64,000 nt of DNA, taken from assembly GCF_006974145.1 (NCBI RefSeq), contig NZ_CP039456.1, positions 2,666,499 to 2,730,498 of the forward strand, written 5' to 3'. The DNA comes from Changchengzhania lutea (GTDB lineage: Bacteria > Bacteroidota > Bacteroidia > Flavobacteriales > Flavobacteriaceae). Every line of letters begins with the position of its first letter. Position 1 is the first letter of the stretch. The translations under genes were made by a program, and so were the position numbers. Positions 17,445 through 26,822 of this stretch are shown piece by piece. Below the pieces are notes generated by a model. That model worked only from the letters and a program-made list of their open reading frames with translations, made no database searches and had not been told where the DNA came from.

Positions 17445-18308
17445 CTATCCTAAATATGTCTTTAATATTTTACTTCTAGACGTATGCTTTAACCTACGAA
17501 TAGCTTTTTCTTTAATTTGTCTAACACGCTCACGGGTCAAGTCAAAGGTCTCACCAATTTCTTCAAGAGTCATTGGGTGTTGATTGCCCAATCCAAAATA
17601 AAGACGAATGACATCAGCTTCACGAGGTGTTAAGGTTTCCAAAGCGCGCTCAATCTCGGTGCGTAAGGATTCGTGTAATAATTCTCTATCTGGATTTGGT
17701 GACTCTCCACTATTTAATACGTCATATAAGTTTGAATCTTCACCTTCAACTAAAGGGGCATCCATACTTACGTGGCGTCCAGAGTTTTTCATAGACTCTT
17801 TAACATCATTAATAGTCATATCCAACTCTTTTGCAATCTCTTCTGCAGAAGGTGGACGCTCATGACTTTGCTCTAAGAAGGCAAATGTTTTATTGATTTT
17901 GTTGATAGAACCAATTTTGTTCAACGGCAAACGTACAATACGAGATTGTTCTGCCAAGGCTTGAAGAATGGATTGACGAATCCACCAAACGGCATAAGAT
18001 ATAAACTTGAAACCACGCGTTTCATCAAAACGTTGCGCAGCTTTAATTAACCCTAAGTTACCTTCATTAATTAAATCGGGTAAAGTAAGACCTTGATTTT
18101 GGTATTGTTTAGCCACAGATACTACGAAACGTAAGTTAGCTTTGGTCAACTTTTCTAAAGCTAATTGATCGCCAGCCTTAATGCGTTGTGCTAATTCAAC
18201 TTCTTCATCTGCGGTAATTAAATCTACCTTTCCAATTTCTTGAAGATATTTGTCTAAAGAAGCGGTCTCTCTATTGGTAACCTGCTTGGTAATTTTAAGT
18301 TGTCTCAT
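17445..18308 (-). CDS. rpoD: Primary RNA polymerase sigma factor (sigma-A)
   Basis: 287-residue group 1 sigma-70 factor. Region 1.2 begins near residue 15 ([15 protein letters not shown]), region 2 carries [32 protein letters not shown] and [15 protein letters not shown], region 3 carries [12 protein letters not shown], and region 4 carries the [15 protein letters not shown] and [17 protein letters not shown] helix-turn-helix. The acidic region 1.1 and the non-conserved insert of proteobacterial sigma-70 are missing, which is the normal form in Bacteroidota. It is monocistronic with its own terminator. Confidence 0.95.
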   Translation of the reverse strand: MRQLKITKQVTNRETASLDKYLQEIGKVDLITADEEVELAQRIKAGDQLALEKLTKANLRFVVSVAKQYQNQGLTLPDLINEGNLGLIKAAQRFDETRGFKFISYAVWWIRQSILQALAEQSRIVRLPLNKIGSINKINKTFAFLEQSHERPPSAEEIAKELDMTINDVKESMKNSGRHVSMDAPLVEGEDSNLYDVLNSGESPNPDRELLHESLRTEIERALETLTPREADVIRLYFGLGNQHPMTLEEIGETFDLTRERVRQIKEKAIRRLKHTSRSKILKTYLG

Positions 18309-18389
18309 CTAAAGTTCTCCTGTAAATTTAGGGTGAATAATCCTTTCTGTATAGTTATACGTAGAAATATCAAAAAATGTTACAACAAA

Positions 18390-18764
18390 TTAAATTTTTA
18401 TTAAACTTTTATTTGTTAGGTTGATATCTTCCAACATGGTATTTGTAAATTGAAAATGCCCTCGTGAGGTAATAATTCTAAACCGATACGATTTTAAAGC
18501 GCTTAAAGTGTTTAAAAACAAAAGTTTAGATTTTAGCAATTTAGGTTTTTCTGATTTTAAACTAATATCAAAAATGTGTTTCCTACCTTCCTTATCTGCC
18601 GTAATATCTGGAGTAACGGTAATGTCACTTCCTGCCTTATGATAAGATTTTGGGGTAGGGTAGCCTTCTGTATCCGCTTTAATATTTTCAAAACCACGGT
18701 TTTCTAAATAGGTAATTGAGTCGTTTAAAATGTCTGAGTATTTCTCTTTGTCTGCATGAATCAT
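18390..18764 (-). CDS. Hypothetical protein
   Basis: About 124 residues, charged and soluble, no family recognised. The open frame extends to 18800, but the ATG at 18764 (MIHADKEKYSD) gives a start without an unlikely hydrophobic leader. The central part has a beta-rich look: SDITVTPDITADKEG then KHIFDISLKSEKP, followed by a helix (LLKSKLLFLNTLSALK) and another strand (RFRIITSRGH). A distant restriction-endonuclease-like fold is conceivable from the strand with acidic and lysine residues, but this is speculation. It lies between the sigma factor and an HTH protein on the same strand. Confidence 0.65.
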   Translation of the reverse strand: MIHADKEKYSDILNDSITYLENRGFENIKADTEGYPTPKSYHKAGSDITVTPDITADKEGRKHIFDISLKSEKPKLLKSKLLFLNTLSALKSYRFRIITSRGHFQFTNTMLEDINLTNKSLIKI

Positions 18765-18836
18765 AGCTAATAATATAACTAAAAAAATTGAGACTTCCAA
18801 ATGGCTCGGGTTTTAAACTTTTGTCAAGTAATCAAT

Positions 18837-19838
18837 TTACTCAAAATCAAAGGCATCGTTGTCCATAATAATGCGTTCTCGAAGTCTGTTTATTTTTTGA
18901 TGCATCCTATTAAAAAACAGGGATCTGTCTTTTTCACCGGCATTTACCAACAACTTTGAAATACTCATTTGTTTTTCGAAAAATTCAAACATCAATTCAC
19001 ATGTGGGTTGATGCTCTATCTTAAAATAACTGATGACAGTAAAGGGTGTGAAAAATATTTTTTGATGAGGGGTTTTAACCATAATGGTGTTACTCATGGT
19101 ATGAATATCATTAATATATAAATTATAAAAAGCCTTGTTTTTAGAACCAATTAACGATTGTAGTATGGCCTGTTTTTCGACATGGTGAATCACATCTGCA
19201 ATATCTGTACATATAAGTAAGGCCAATTCTTTAGAGAGGGTGCCTGCTTCGAAATAATACAGCACTTGCTGTAACGTGCCGTTTATAGTCGTATTGTTCC
19301 AAATTTCTGAAATGTTAATGTTTTTGTAAACCTCACCAAGCTTAAAGGCATTTTCCAGTAAAGATTCTGGTATGTCTTTTATAAAGTCGTCAAAGGTAAG
19401 TTTGTTTCGTGTCATTTCTGAGTCTACATCCTTTAACCAAACATATATTTTATACCGTGATAAAAAGGAGTCTTTAAGCGTATGAAAGAGAGGAATATCT
19501 TTTGCAGAATATATAATAGATGCGCTTTTTAGTTTGGTTAAAGGAAACACATTGTTATAAGATTCTTCTAACCATTTGTCTAGACCTTCTTTATTATGTA
19601 TTGGTGGCGATAAATCGGCAAGAATGGTAGTTTGACTTCCAACTTCAAATAATTTGTTTAATGAAATTTTGTAGTGCTTCGCAAGTTTTACACTTTCTTC
19701 TAAAGATAGGCTGGTTTTTAAATTAATTCTTCTGTAGGCAGCATCGTAACCAATATCTAAAACACTTGCTATGCCTTCAACAAACGACGTGCTGTCTTGT
19801 GCTTTTGCTTTTAAGTACTGGATGAATTTATCTTGCAT
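18837..19838 (-). CDS. Helix-turn-helix regulatory protein of unknown target
   Basis: About 333 residues. The N-terminus (residues 1-65 from the chosen start) is a lambda-repressor-like HTH: VEGIASVLDIGYDAAYRRIN, SLEESVKLAKHYKISLNKLF. The rest is a long alpha-helical region without recognised domain, typical of Bacteroidota HTH proteins annotated only by the N-terminal motif. The open frame reaches 19907, but its first 23 codons are hydrophobic and F-rich and precede the usual MQDKF-type start at 19838, which I prefer. It is 73 bp upstream of the hypothetical gene on the same strand. Confidence 0.75.
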   Translation of the reverse strand: MQDKFIQYLKAKAQDSTSFVEGIASVLDIGYDAAYRRINLKTSLSLEESVKLAKHYKISLNKLFEVGSQTTILADLSPPIHNKEGLDKWLEESYNNVFPLTKLKSASIIYSAKDIPLFHTLKDSFLSRYKIYVWLKDVDSEMTRNKLTFDDFIKDIPESLLENAFKLGEVYKNINISEIWNNTTINGTLQQVLYYFEAGTLSKELALLICTDIADVIHHVEKQAILQSLIGSKNKAFYNLYINDIHTMSNTIMVKTPHQKIFFTPFTVISYFKIEHQPTCELMFEFFEKQMSISKLLVNAGEKDRSLFFNRMHQKINRLRERIIMDNDAFDFE

Positions 19839-19947
19839 TTTTTCAAAAATTACAAGTAGGATGTAGAAAGGTTTTGTGAAAAATAAGAAAAATAAATCAA
19901 TTTTCAAGACGATTTACTAAACACTTCATTAAAAATCACAAATAGTT

Positions 19948-19974
19948 TTGGGCAACTAATAGATTGTATATTTG
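19948..19974 (+). promoter_or_regulatory. Probable promoter of a decayed small gene
   Basis: TTG at 19948-19950, a 16-bp spacer and a perfect -7 element TATATTTG at 19967-19974. It lies 18 bp before the ATG of the broken lipoprotein-like frame. Confidence 0.45.
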
Positions 19975-19992
19975 GAATTTAATCCATCAAAC

Positions 19993-20159
19993 ATGAAAAT
20001 CTTTTTCAAAATCCTTCTGTTCATTTTTTTCTAATGATGACGATAGTGAATCCTGTATTGAACGGTATAATGTTTATATAGTATGATTGTGACAAAAGTG
20101 ATGCAACATGTAAAATATATCATTTAATTAATAAGGAAATCTATAATGCTATATTTTGA
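19993..20159 (+). pseudogene. Remnant of a small lipoprotein-like gene
   Basis: Starts like a signal peptide (MKIFFKILLFIFF) and stops. In a shifted frame it continues SNDDDSESCIERYNV, the aspartate-rich post-lipobox sequence common in flavobacterial lipoproteins, and in another frame YDCDKSDATCKIYHLINKEI, ending at 20159. The lipobox itself is lost at the first frameshift. Family unknown. Confidence 0.4.
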
Positions 20160-20715
20160 TTTACTTCCCATAAAGGCCTTCGTCGTTATCTTTTTTTGAT
20201 GCTTGGTGTGATTCAATATTCAGATTTGATTAGACTTATAAAAAAAAGGATGCTTTGGCGTCCCTGGTTTTATGCAGTCGTTCAAAGCTGAATGTTGTTG
20301 TTTTGCTGTCAAAAAATGGTGATGATGGTGGCTCGGGACAGTGAATTAAAAACCTGATATGTGAAATCTTAAATAGCAGAAAGTGGAACTAAATGCATTA
20401 ATGGAATTCCGAACGAGCGGACTTAATCTCCGATTTTGGCTTTACTTTCAGCTAACTCTCCCCGATACTCTGGGAAGGATAGTCTGCCCTGAGCGAAGTC
20501 GAAGGGATCTATTTCAAGCCATAATCGGAGATTTGTGTAACTCACCAGTATCATAAGGTATAGTGGTACTATCTGGCAATATAAAAAATGTGGATGACCG
20601 TAATTTATTTTTATTGAATTTAATTATGCATACTTTGTTTCTGTTTTCTATTAAATTCCATTTGCTGCGCACAGCAATTCATTATCACTTAGTACTTATT
20701 CTTTCATGCTATCTT
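20160..20715. other. Spacer before the glycan locus, no gene seen
   Basis: 556 bp without a convincing gene. It contains the long hairpin described at 20425-20533, including the CTGAGCGAAGTCGAAGGG string that recurs between genes in many flavobacterial genomes. It marks the distal edge of the 20.7-37.7 kb locus. Confidence 0.5.
20425..20533. repeat. Long-loop inverted repeat
   Basis: AATCTCCGATT (20425-20435) and its exact reverse complement AATCGGAGATT (20523-20533) enclose 87 bp that include CTGAGCGAAGTCGAAGGG. This looks like a dispersed intergenic repeat or a small non-autonomous element; other copies would have to be sought in the genome. Confidence 0.55.
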
Positions 20716-22224
20716 TTAATGTTCTGGGTTTGTGACGGCCTGATTGGCCCATTCTGGGAATACTCTTGGGTCAATATCAAAGATTAAAGCCCCCCAAGTT
20801 AATGTTAAAATCGTAATTATAATTATTGCAAAAAGATTAATAAATAATCCAGTTTTAATCATTTGTGCCATTTTCAATTTCCCTGTACCAAAAACTATGG
20901 CATTTGGTGGTGTTGCAATGGGAAGCATAAACGCCATCGAAGCTGCTAATGTTACTGACAGCATTATTAATAACGGATTAATTTTTATTTCAGTAGCTAA
21001 ACCTGAGATTATTGGTAACATCATTTCTGTTGTAGCCGTATTTGACGTAAATTCGGTTAATAAGGACATTATTACCGTTAAAGATGCTACGAGCATTGTT
21101 GGCGAAAAATTCCCAGCTCCTGCTAATAAGTTTCCAATATAATTGGATAATCCAGAATCCAGAAATCCTTTTGCCAAAGCAAACCCTCCTCCAAATAAAA
21201 ACACAATATGCCATGGTAACTTTTGAGTAATTTTCCAACTAACTAGTGCTTCCCTCTTTTTACTAGATGGAATAATAAATAATAATACGGCCACAAAAAT
21301 GGCTACAGTACCATCATTTATAAATTTCGGGTTTTTAAGTAATGTACTCCAGCCTGGAGTAGTCATAAACCCTAAATCAATACGTTTTCTAAACACCCAT
21401 AATAAAGCTAAAAGTATAAATAACCCAAATACTCTCTTTTGCTCTGGAGTCACCTTCCCTAGCTCTTTATATTTATCTATAAAAAATGACTTCTCTAATG
21501 TCTCAATTTTTTCTTTTGGTCTATAAATATAATACAAGAAAAACAAGGTGAAAATAAAAACTATTATAGTAATTGGAAATGCAAAAGTTAACCATTGTCC
21601 AAATGAAATTTCTGGGGCTGCTGGGAAAATAATTTCGAAAATTCTTAAAAATGAAAGATTAGGAGGCGTTCCTACCAAAGTTGCAATGCCTCCTATGGAA
21701 CATGAATATGCTATGGCTAACAATAAACCAGAAGCATAAGTACTTATTTTCCGTTTCCCATGTACTTCTTCTAATGCCGCTGTAACTGAGAACGCTATTG
21801 GCAACATCATCATAGCGGTAGCTGTATTAGACATCCACATTGATAAAAATGCCGATGAAAACATAAACCCAAATAAAATCATGAATGGTTTGCCCCCAAC
21901 AATTGACAACACTTTTAACGCAATTCTTTTGTGAAGATCCCATTTCTCCATGGCTAAGGCCATAATAAATCCGCCAATAAATAAAAAAATGACATAATTT
22001 ATATAAGCACTAGAAATTGCTTTACCATCTAAAACACCTAAAACAGGAAAGAGTATTATTGGCAATAAAGATGTTACCCCAATTGGTAATGCTTCACTTA
22101 CCCACCAAAAAGCCATAAGCCCTGCTATAGCTGCGGTATAGGTTATCTCTGGCTTGCCTGGTTGAAGGTCAATAAAGAAAATCATTCCAAAAAAAATAAA
22201 CAACCCAATAATAATCAATTTCAT
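20716..22224 (-). CDS. DASS-family sodium-coupled anion symporter
   Basis: About 502-residue inner-membrane transporter of the divalent-anion:sodium symporter (SLC13) family, whose members carry C4-dicarboxylates, citrate or sulfate. It has a dozen or so hydrophobic segments and both diagnostic Ser-Asn-Thr motifs (MSNTATAMMMLP near residue 130 and TSNTATTEMMLP near 395), which form the substrate and sodium sites. The ATG at 22224 (MKLIIIGLF) is preferred over a TTG at 22257 that would add 11 polar residues. It is the last gene of the minus-strand glycan locus, close behind the nagB-like gene. It may import a carboxylated product or exchange acetate/dicarboxylates; the substrate is not readable. 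Confidence 0.85.
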   Translation of the reverse strand: MKLIIIGLFIFFGMIFFIDLQPGKPEITYTAAIAGLMAFWWVSEALPIGVTSLLPIILFPVLGVLDGKAISSAYINYVIFLFIGGFIMALAMEKWDLHKRIALKVLSIVGGKPFMILFGFMFSSAFLSMWMSNTATAMMMLPIAFSVTAALEEVHGKRKISTYASGLLLAIAYSCSIGGIATLVGTPPNLSFLRIFEIIFPAAPEISFGQWLTFAFPITIIVFIFTLFFLYYIYRPKEKIETLEKSFFIDKYKELGKVTPEQKRVFGLFILLALLWVFRKRIDLGFMTTPGWSTLLKNPKFINDGTVAIFVAVLLFIIPSSKKREALVSWKITQKLPWHIVFLFGGGFALAKGFLDSGLSNYIGNLLAGAGNFSPTMLVASLTVIMSLLTEFTSNTATTEMMLPIISGLATEIKINPLLIMLSVTLAASMAFMLPIATPPNAIVFGTGKLKMAQMIKTGLFINLFAIIIITILTLTWGALIFDIDPRVFPEWANQAVTNPEH

Positions 22225-22277
22225 ATTAATGGTACCTTTTATATGTGAAGTAGTCAATATAGTATATGGTTTAAGTG

Positions 22278-24209
22278 CTAAAGTATCATTCTTTTAAAAG
22301 CCTCCATAGCTGAGTATTCTGCCATTCCAAGGGCTTGATAATTTAATGCGGTATTCGTGTTCCTATCCTCTGCACGTACCCAAAACTCTCTAGAATCATC
22401 ACCTTGAAACATTACTCTATCCTTTTGAGATTGGAGGTAAAAAATAGCATGCCGTTTTTTTATTACCTGATCAGGGCTTAACGGTATTGCCATATCAATT
22501 TCATGTATTTTCCACTCATCCCAGGCACCGCTGTAAAGCCAAATCCAACAATCTTTAAAGAAGGGTTGGTTCTTTAATTCTTTTAAAGCCAATTGCAAGG
22601 CATCTAAACATGTTCTATGCGTGCCATGTGGGTCAGATAGGTCTCCAGCCTCATAGATTTGATGAGGTTTAATCTCTTTTATTATATTGACCAATAGCTT
22701 AACATCTTCCTCACTTAATTTATTTTTTTTCACAGTACCCGTCTCATAAAATGGCATTTTTAAAAAATGCACATTCTTTTCCGGAACACCCAAAAAACGC
22801 ATCGCCGCTAAAGATTCTTTTTCCCTAATAATTCTTTTTAAGTTACGAACGGCAGGAGGGGCAATTTTGGTTGCTTCATGCCTTTTTGTAACATCTATAA
22901 TCTGTTGAACCACTTTTTGCACAGATGTTGGCAATATTTCTTTACAAACTTCAACATATTTAAGAGCCTCTTCATCAGTTACTGCTATATTACCCGATGT
23001 TTGGTACACCACGTGTACTTCATGACCCTGTTCCACTAGTCGGTCTAATGTTCCTCCCATAGAAATAACATCATCATCCGGATGTGGACTCAAAATAAGG
23101 ACTCTCTTCTTTTTTGGGTTGGCTCGTTCTGGTCTGTAAGTATCATCAGCATTGGGCTTTCCACCAGGCCACCCAGTAATGGTATGCTGTAAACAATTAA
23201 ACATCCAGAGGTTTAGATCATAAGCTGAGCCTTCTTGTGAGAGTAAATCGGCCATTCCGTGATTGTTATAATCTTTATCTATAAGTTTAAGTACAGGCTT
23301 TTTAACTTTCCCACATAGCCATATTATAGCTTTGCCTTTTAATTCTTCATTCCATACGCAACTGTTAACAATCCAAGGTTTTTTAATTCTGGTGCATTCT
23401 GACGATGCTCCTTCATCCAACACAAAGGTAGTATTTGAATGCTCTTGGAGATAGGAAGCAGGCACATCGGATGTAATTTCTCTTTCAATAGTTTTTTTTA
23501 CAATAATTGCTTTATTGTGTCCCCAGGCCAATAATACAATCCGCTTTGCTTTTTTAACTGTACCAATACCCATTGTAACGGCTTTTTTAGGCACGTTATC
23601 CATTCCTAAAAAAGATGGGGCAGCATCAACTCTTGTTAAATGATCTAGGGTAATACTTCTTGTCCCTGAATTGTAATGTGAACCAGGTTCGTTAAATCCA
23701 ATATGCCCAGTCCTTCCAATTCCTAAAAGCTGAAAATCTAATCCACCATATTCTTTAATTTTTAAATCATAGTTTATACAATATTGGTGTAAATCATCTT
23801 GTAAAATTGTTCCGTTCGGAATATTAATATTTTCAGCGCTGATATCTATATGGTTGAATAAATGTTGGTGCATAAAATAATAGTAACTATGTACACTATC
23901 TTTATCCATTGGATAATATTCATCTAAATTAAAAGTAACCACATTATAAAAACTCAATTCCTCTTCTTTGTGCATGCGAACCAATTCTTCGTAAACTTTT
24001 ATTGGAGAAGAACCTGTAGCGAGACCCAAAATACAAAGTTTATTATTTTCTTGTTTACTTTTAATTAATTCAGCCATTTCTGCCGCTACACAAATTGATC
24101 CTTCCTCTGAATTTGAAAAAACGACATTATGTATTTTTTCAAATCTTATATCTTCAAAAGTACCAGGTTGAGAAAACTTAATTTTGGCTTGAGTCTCTGT
24201 GGTTTTCAT
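22278..24209 (-). CDS. nagB: Glucosamine-6-phosphate deaminase fused to a PIG-L deacetylase domain
   Basis: 643 residues in two parts. Residues 28-275 are NagB-like (LGLATGSSPIKVYEEL, FNLDEYYP with Asp96, GIGRTGHIGFNEPG with His169 and Glu174), converting GlcN-6-P to Fru-6-P plus ammonia. Residues 368-620 are a PIG-L/LmbE domain (SPHPDDDVISMGG, DLSDPHGTHRTCLDA) with its metal ligands, a de-N-acetylase fold. The long NagB-PIG-L form is known in Bacteroidota. Thr167 stands where E. coli NagB has Asp141 of the His-relay (NDGHIAFNEP), so activity should not be assumed. With no nagA nearby, the second domain could deacetylate GlcNAc-6-P in the same chain. No signal peptide: cytoplasmic. The stop is 53 bp before the DASS start. 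Confidence 0.85.
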   Translation of the reverse strand: MKTTETQAKIKFSQPGTFEDIRFEKIHNVVFSNSEEGSICVAAEMAELIKSKQENNKLCILGLATGSSPIKVYEELVRMHKEEELSFYNVVTFNLDEYYPMDKDSVHSYYYFMHQHLFNHIDISAENINIPNGTILQDDLHQYCINYDLKIKEYGGLDFQLLGIGRTGHIGFNEPGSHYNSGTRSITLDHLTRVDAAPSFLGMDNVPKKAVTMGIGTVKKAKRIVLLAWGHNKAIIVKKTIEREITSDVPASYLQEHSNTTFVLDEGASSECTRIKKPWIVNSCVWNEELKGKAIIWLCGKVKKPVLKLIDKDYNNHGMADLLSQEGSAYDLNLWMFNCLQHTITGWPGGKPNADDTYRPERANPKKKRVLILSPHPDDDVISMGGTLDRLVEQGHEVHVVYQTSGNIAVTDEEALKYVEVCKEILPTSVQKVVQQIIDVTKRHEATKIAPPAVRNLKRIIREKESLAAMRFLGVPEKNVHFLKMPFYETGTVKKNKLSEEDVKLLVNIIKEIKPHQIYEAGDLSDPHGTHRTCLDALQLALKELKNQPFFKDCWIWLYSGAWDEWKIHEIDMAIPLSPDQVIKKRHAIFYLQSQKDRVMFQGDDSREFWVRAEDRNTNTALNYQALGMAEYSAMEAFKRMIL

Positions 24210-24214
24210 CTTAA

Positions 24215-26812
24215 TTATTTAGCTTGGTCTATATAATATAAGAGATAAGGGATGTTATAGGCATGTGTCCAACCAAAAACTCTTAACCCATTATCAATTT
24301 TCCATATAGTATGTGCTCCATCTTCGCCAGTTGGTAATTTAGAAATATTTAATAGTGCTTCACTATATTCTTTTTGATTAGTGAAATTATCATTTAAACG
24401 ATCAACTTTCAACACTTTAGCTCTTTCAAGGGCCTCATCTAAGTAAATTCGATTCCCTGTAAACTCATATCCCAGAATTAAAGAGTAAATGGTAGCTAAG
24501 TAAGATTCCATTTCATGATTTAAAGGTGGTAAATCTTTTACCCAACGAGCATGATCTACTAGTGCTTTTTTAACACTGTTATCATTCGTTAATTGCCAAT
24601 ATTTATATAAGCCTTTGGTAGCATAATTCTGACTATATCCATATCTATCCAATATAAGATTTCCCCCTTGCTCTTTTTGCAGAGAAAGTAATACTTGAAT
24701 TCTATCATCAAGTTCCTTTTTGTATTTCTCCAATTTAGTGGCATCATAAATTTCAATTAAATTTAGGATAGACAAGTAAAGTCGCCTCCCCCTTAGATCG
24801 TGATCTCCCCAAATTCTATTTATATAGGTGTCACCAGTCATTTTTGCTACTTCAAGGGCTCTTCCATCTCCGGTTATATAATATGATGCAATCCAGCCTT
24901 GAACCCACACATGAGCACTCAGCAGCGCAGACCAATGCTCCCTGCCATGTCTTCTTCCTATGCCAAGATATGGAGTTGATGCTTCTTCATCTTCATAATT
25001 CCAATAATCAATGGCATCATTGTTTTCTCCTATATATTTTCGTTTTTTTGGCCAATGAATATTATCAACATCCATGGTATGCTTACTCATATTTTGAGCG
25101 GCATAATAATATTCAGCTTTTCCTGTTCGCATAAAATTTGTCCAGAACATAAAGTCTATAGTAGGCTCATTATTATTCCACATATACCATTTTCCATTAA
25201 AATAATAAGCTTTACCATCACCATGATCAAACATCCCATACCAAGCTTCCCAATTTTGATTATAAATCCACCAATCATATTTATATTGAAGGGCATTTTC
25301 ATATTCAGGATGTTTCTTAGAAAACGGCGCCATATTTCCGTACACCTTAGAACCTGTATACCATTCGGCGGATGTATGTGCAACCGGCGATTTTAACGAA
25401 TAATCCATAATGTTATCTATTTCACTACCTGTTGCTTTATTATGAAAATAATAAATGAATTCTGTTGTTTTAGCAACACCTTGTGCGAAATTGCCCAGCA
25501 TACCACCATCTTTCTTAGTGTTTTTTCTTTCAAAACTCATCGGATCAGCATCGGTAGGCCATATATACCCGGTAACTGTCCCTGTTTTTGGATCAATTTG
25601 TAATTCCTTTGGATATTCTTGAAAGAAATTCTTTATTCCTATAGCAATTCCTTTAGAAGAATCTGAGATGTCAATCCAACCTTTTGCTTTTTGTACACTT
25701 TCAATTGAGGTTTTATTTTGATACACTTTTGCCTCAAAACCTTTAATTCTCTCGGTTGGAGTGGAAACGCCAGTTGGATTGTTTTGTTTAGGTCCTGTTT
25801 GAAGTAATGTTGTTTTCTCTATAAGAGAAGCATCAAATTGAACAATTCTTTCTTTTGAATTTTTTACTGACCATTCATCATCATAAATAGGGGTAAGTAC
25901 TTGCTGATCTTTATCTAAATGATAAACCAAACTTAGCCCACATCCAGATATTTGATCATTAGGTTGCGTCCATCCAGGGTCATTAGCAGTATCTTCAGAA
26001 CATATCTTTTCATTTTGTGTTGCTATGTTATAATGCTCTCCTTCTTGTATTTTGTGTTTATCCGGCACTCCGGTATAAATTAAAGTATGTAGCACCTTGA
26101 TATATGTCTTACCGGCATAAGCATGGATTCTGATTTCAAATGGAGAGGGATTATTATCTTTTTGATTATAAAAATAAGTTCCTTCAACTCTAAAAATAAC
26201 ATGTAAGGGCCCTGATCCTTTTTCTCTGAATACCTCATGAATCTTTGCATTTGACATATCAATACCAGCATCATCCAAAATATCTAAAAAAGTACCTCTT
26301 TTGTTGTTTGGAGCAGATGAAATTAGTTCATTTTTAGAAAATTTACCATCATGATCTGAGTCTAAATGAATTTCATCTAAAAACCCACTTCCCATTTTAT
26401 TAATACTAAATGACAAAGGCCCCGTATTTACAGTAATACCTCCACGAGGTCTCATATTATTAGATGAGATAATTCGCTCTTTCAGTTTAATTGGTGCAAT
26501 TTCATTTCCATATTCCAATAAATAATCAGATGATTTTTCTGAAAAGAAAAAGACCCATATCCACTTAATACTGCCATCTGCGGGTTGCCAAGTTGTTACT
26601 TCAGTAGTTTGACAGGCTATTTCTTTTCCATTACTACCAAATAAACGTATGTTGTCAACAGAAAATAATTCGCCTTTTGGGAAAGGGATTCCAATTGTAA
26701 TTGGAGCTCCAATTTTATTATTTTCTATTTTAATAGGTATCTGTTTTGGACTAATTGCATATCCTTTTATTATAAAAAATAACAGTAATAAAAAAATAAT
26801 TCTAGTTTTCAT
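24215..26812 (-). CDS. Secreted PcRGLX/YetA-like protein (possible polysaccharide lyase)
   Basis: 865 residues with a Sec signal peptide (residues 1-19). The first domain (GAPITIGIPFPKGELF, residues 36-50, and PADGSIKWIWVFF near 78-90) matches the beta-sandwich of PcRGLX/YetA-like proteins, the group containing the PL26 exo-rhamnogalacturonan lyase. A middle beta-rich part follows, then an alpha-helical, tryptophan- and tyrosine-rich part (about 480-860) resembling an alpha/alpha toroid. Residues 151-162 (DSDHDGKFSKNE) form a canonical EF-hand calcium loop. No lipobox. It sits between the ROK kinase and nagB-like genes, with a 5-bp gap to the latter. It is the only plausible backbone-cleaving enzyme in the locus; substrate and activity are inference. 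Confidence 0.65.
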   Translation of the reverse strand: MKTRIIFLLLLFFIIKGYAISPKQIPIKIENNKIGAPITIGIPFPKGELFSVDNIRLFGSNGKEIACQTTEVTTWQPADGSIKWIWVFFFSEKSSDYLLEYGNEIAPIKLKERIISSNNMRPRGGITVNTGPLSFSINKMGSGFLDEIHLDSDHDGKFSKNELISSAPNNKRGTFLDILDDAGIDMSNAKIHEVFREKGSGPLHVIFRVEGTYFYNQKDNNPSPFEIRIHAYAGKTYIKVLHTLIYTGVPDKHKIQEGEHYNIATQNEKICSEDTANDPGWTQPNDQISGCGLSLVYHLDKDQQVLTPIYDDEWSVKNSKERIVQFDASLIEKTTLLQTGPKQNNPTGVSTPTERIKGFEAKVYQNKTSIESVQKAKGWIDISDSSKGIAIGIKNFFQEYPKELQIDPKTGTVTGYIWPTDADPMSFERKNTKKDGGMLGNFAQGVAKTTEFIYYFHNKATGSEIDNIMDYSLKSPVAHTSAEWYTGSKVYGNMAPFSKKHPEYENALQYKYDWWIYNQNWEAWYGMFDHGDGKAYYFNGKWYMWNNNEPTIDFMFWTNFMRTGKAEYYYAAQNMSKHTMDVDNIHWPKKRKYIGENNDAIDYWNYEDEEASTPYLGIGRRHGREHWSALLSAHVWVQGWIASYYITGDGRALEVAKMTGDTYINRIWGDHDLRGRRLYLSILNLIEIYDATKLEKYKKELDDRIQVLLSLQKEQGGNLILDRYGYSQNYATKGLYKYWQLTNDNSVKKALVDHARWVKDLPPLNHEMESYLATIYSLILGYEFTGNRIYLDEALERAKVLKVDRLNDNFTNQKEYSEALLNISKLPTGEDGAHTIWKIDNGLRVFGWTHAYNIPYLLYYIDQAK

Positions 26813-26822
26813 ATTAATTTAG

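Noticed and set aside
20744-21142. 132-codon plus-strand frame inside the DASS gene
   Set aside because: Antisense shadow of a transmembrane gene with good motif support.
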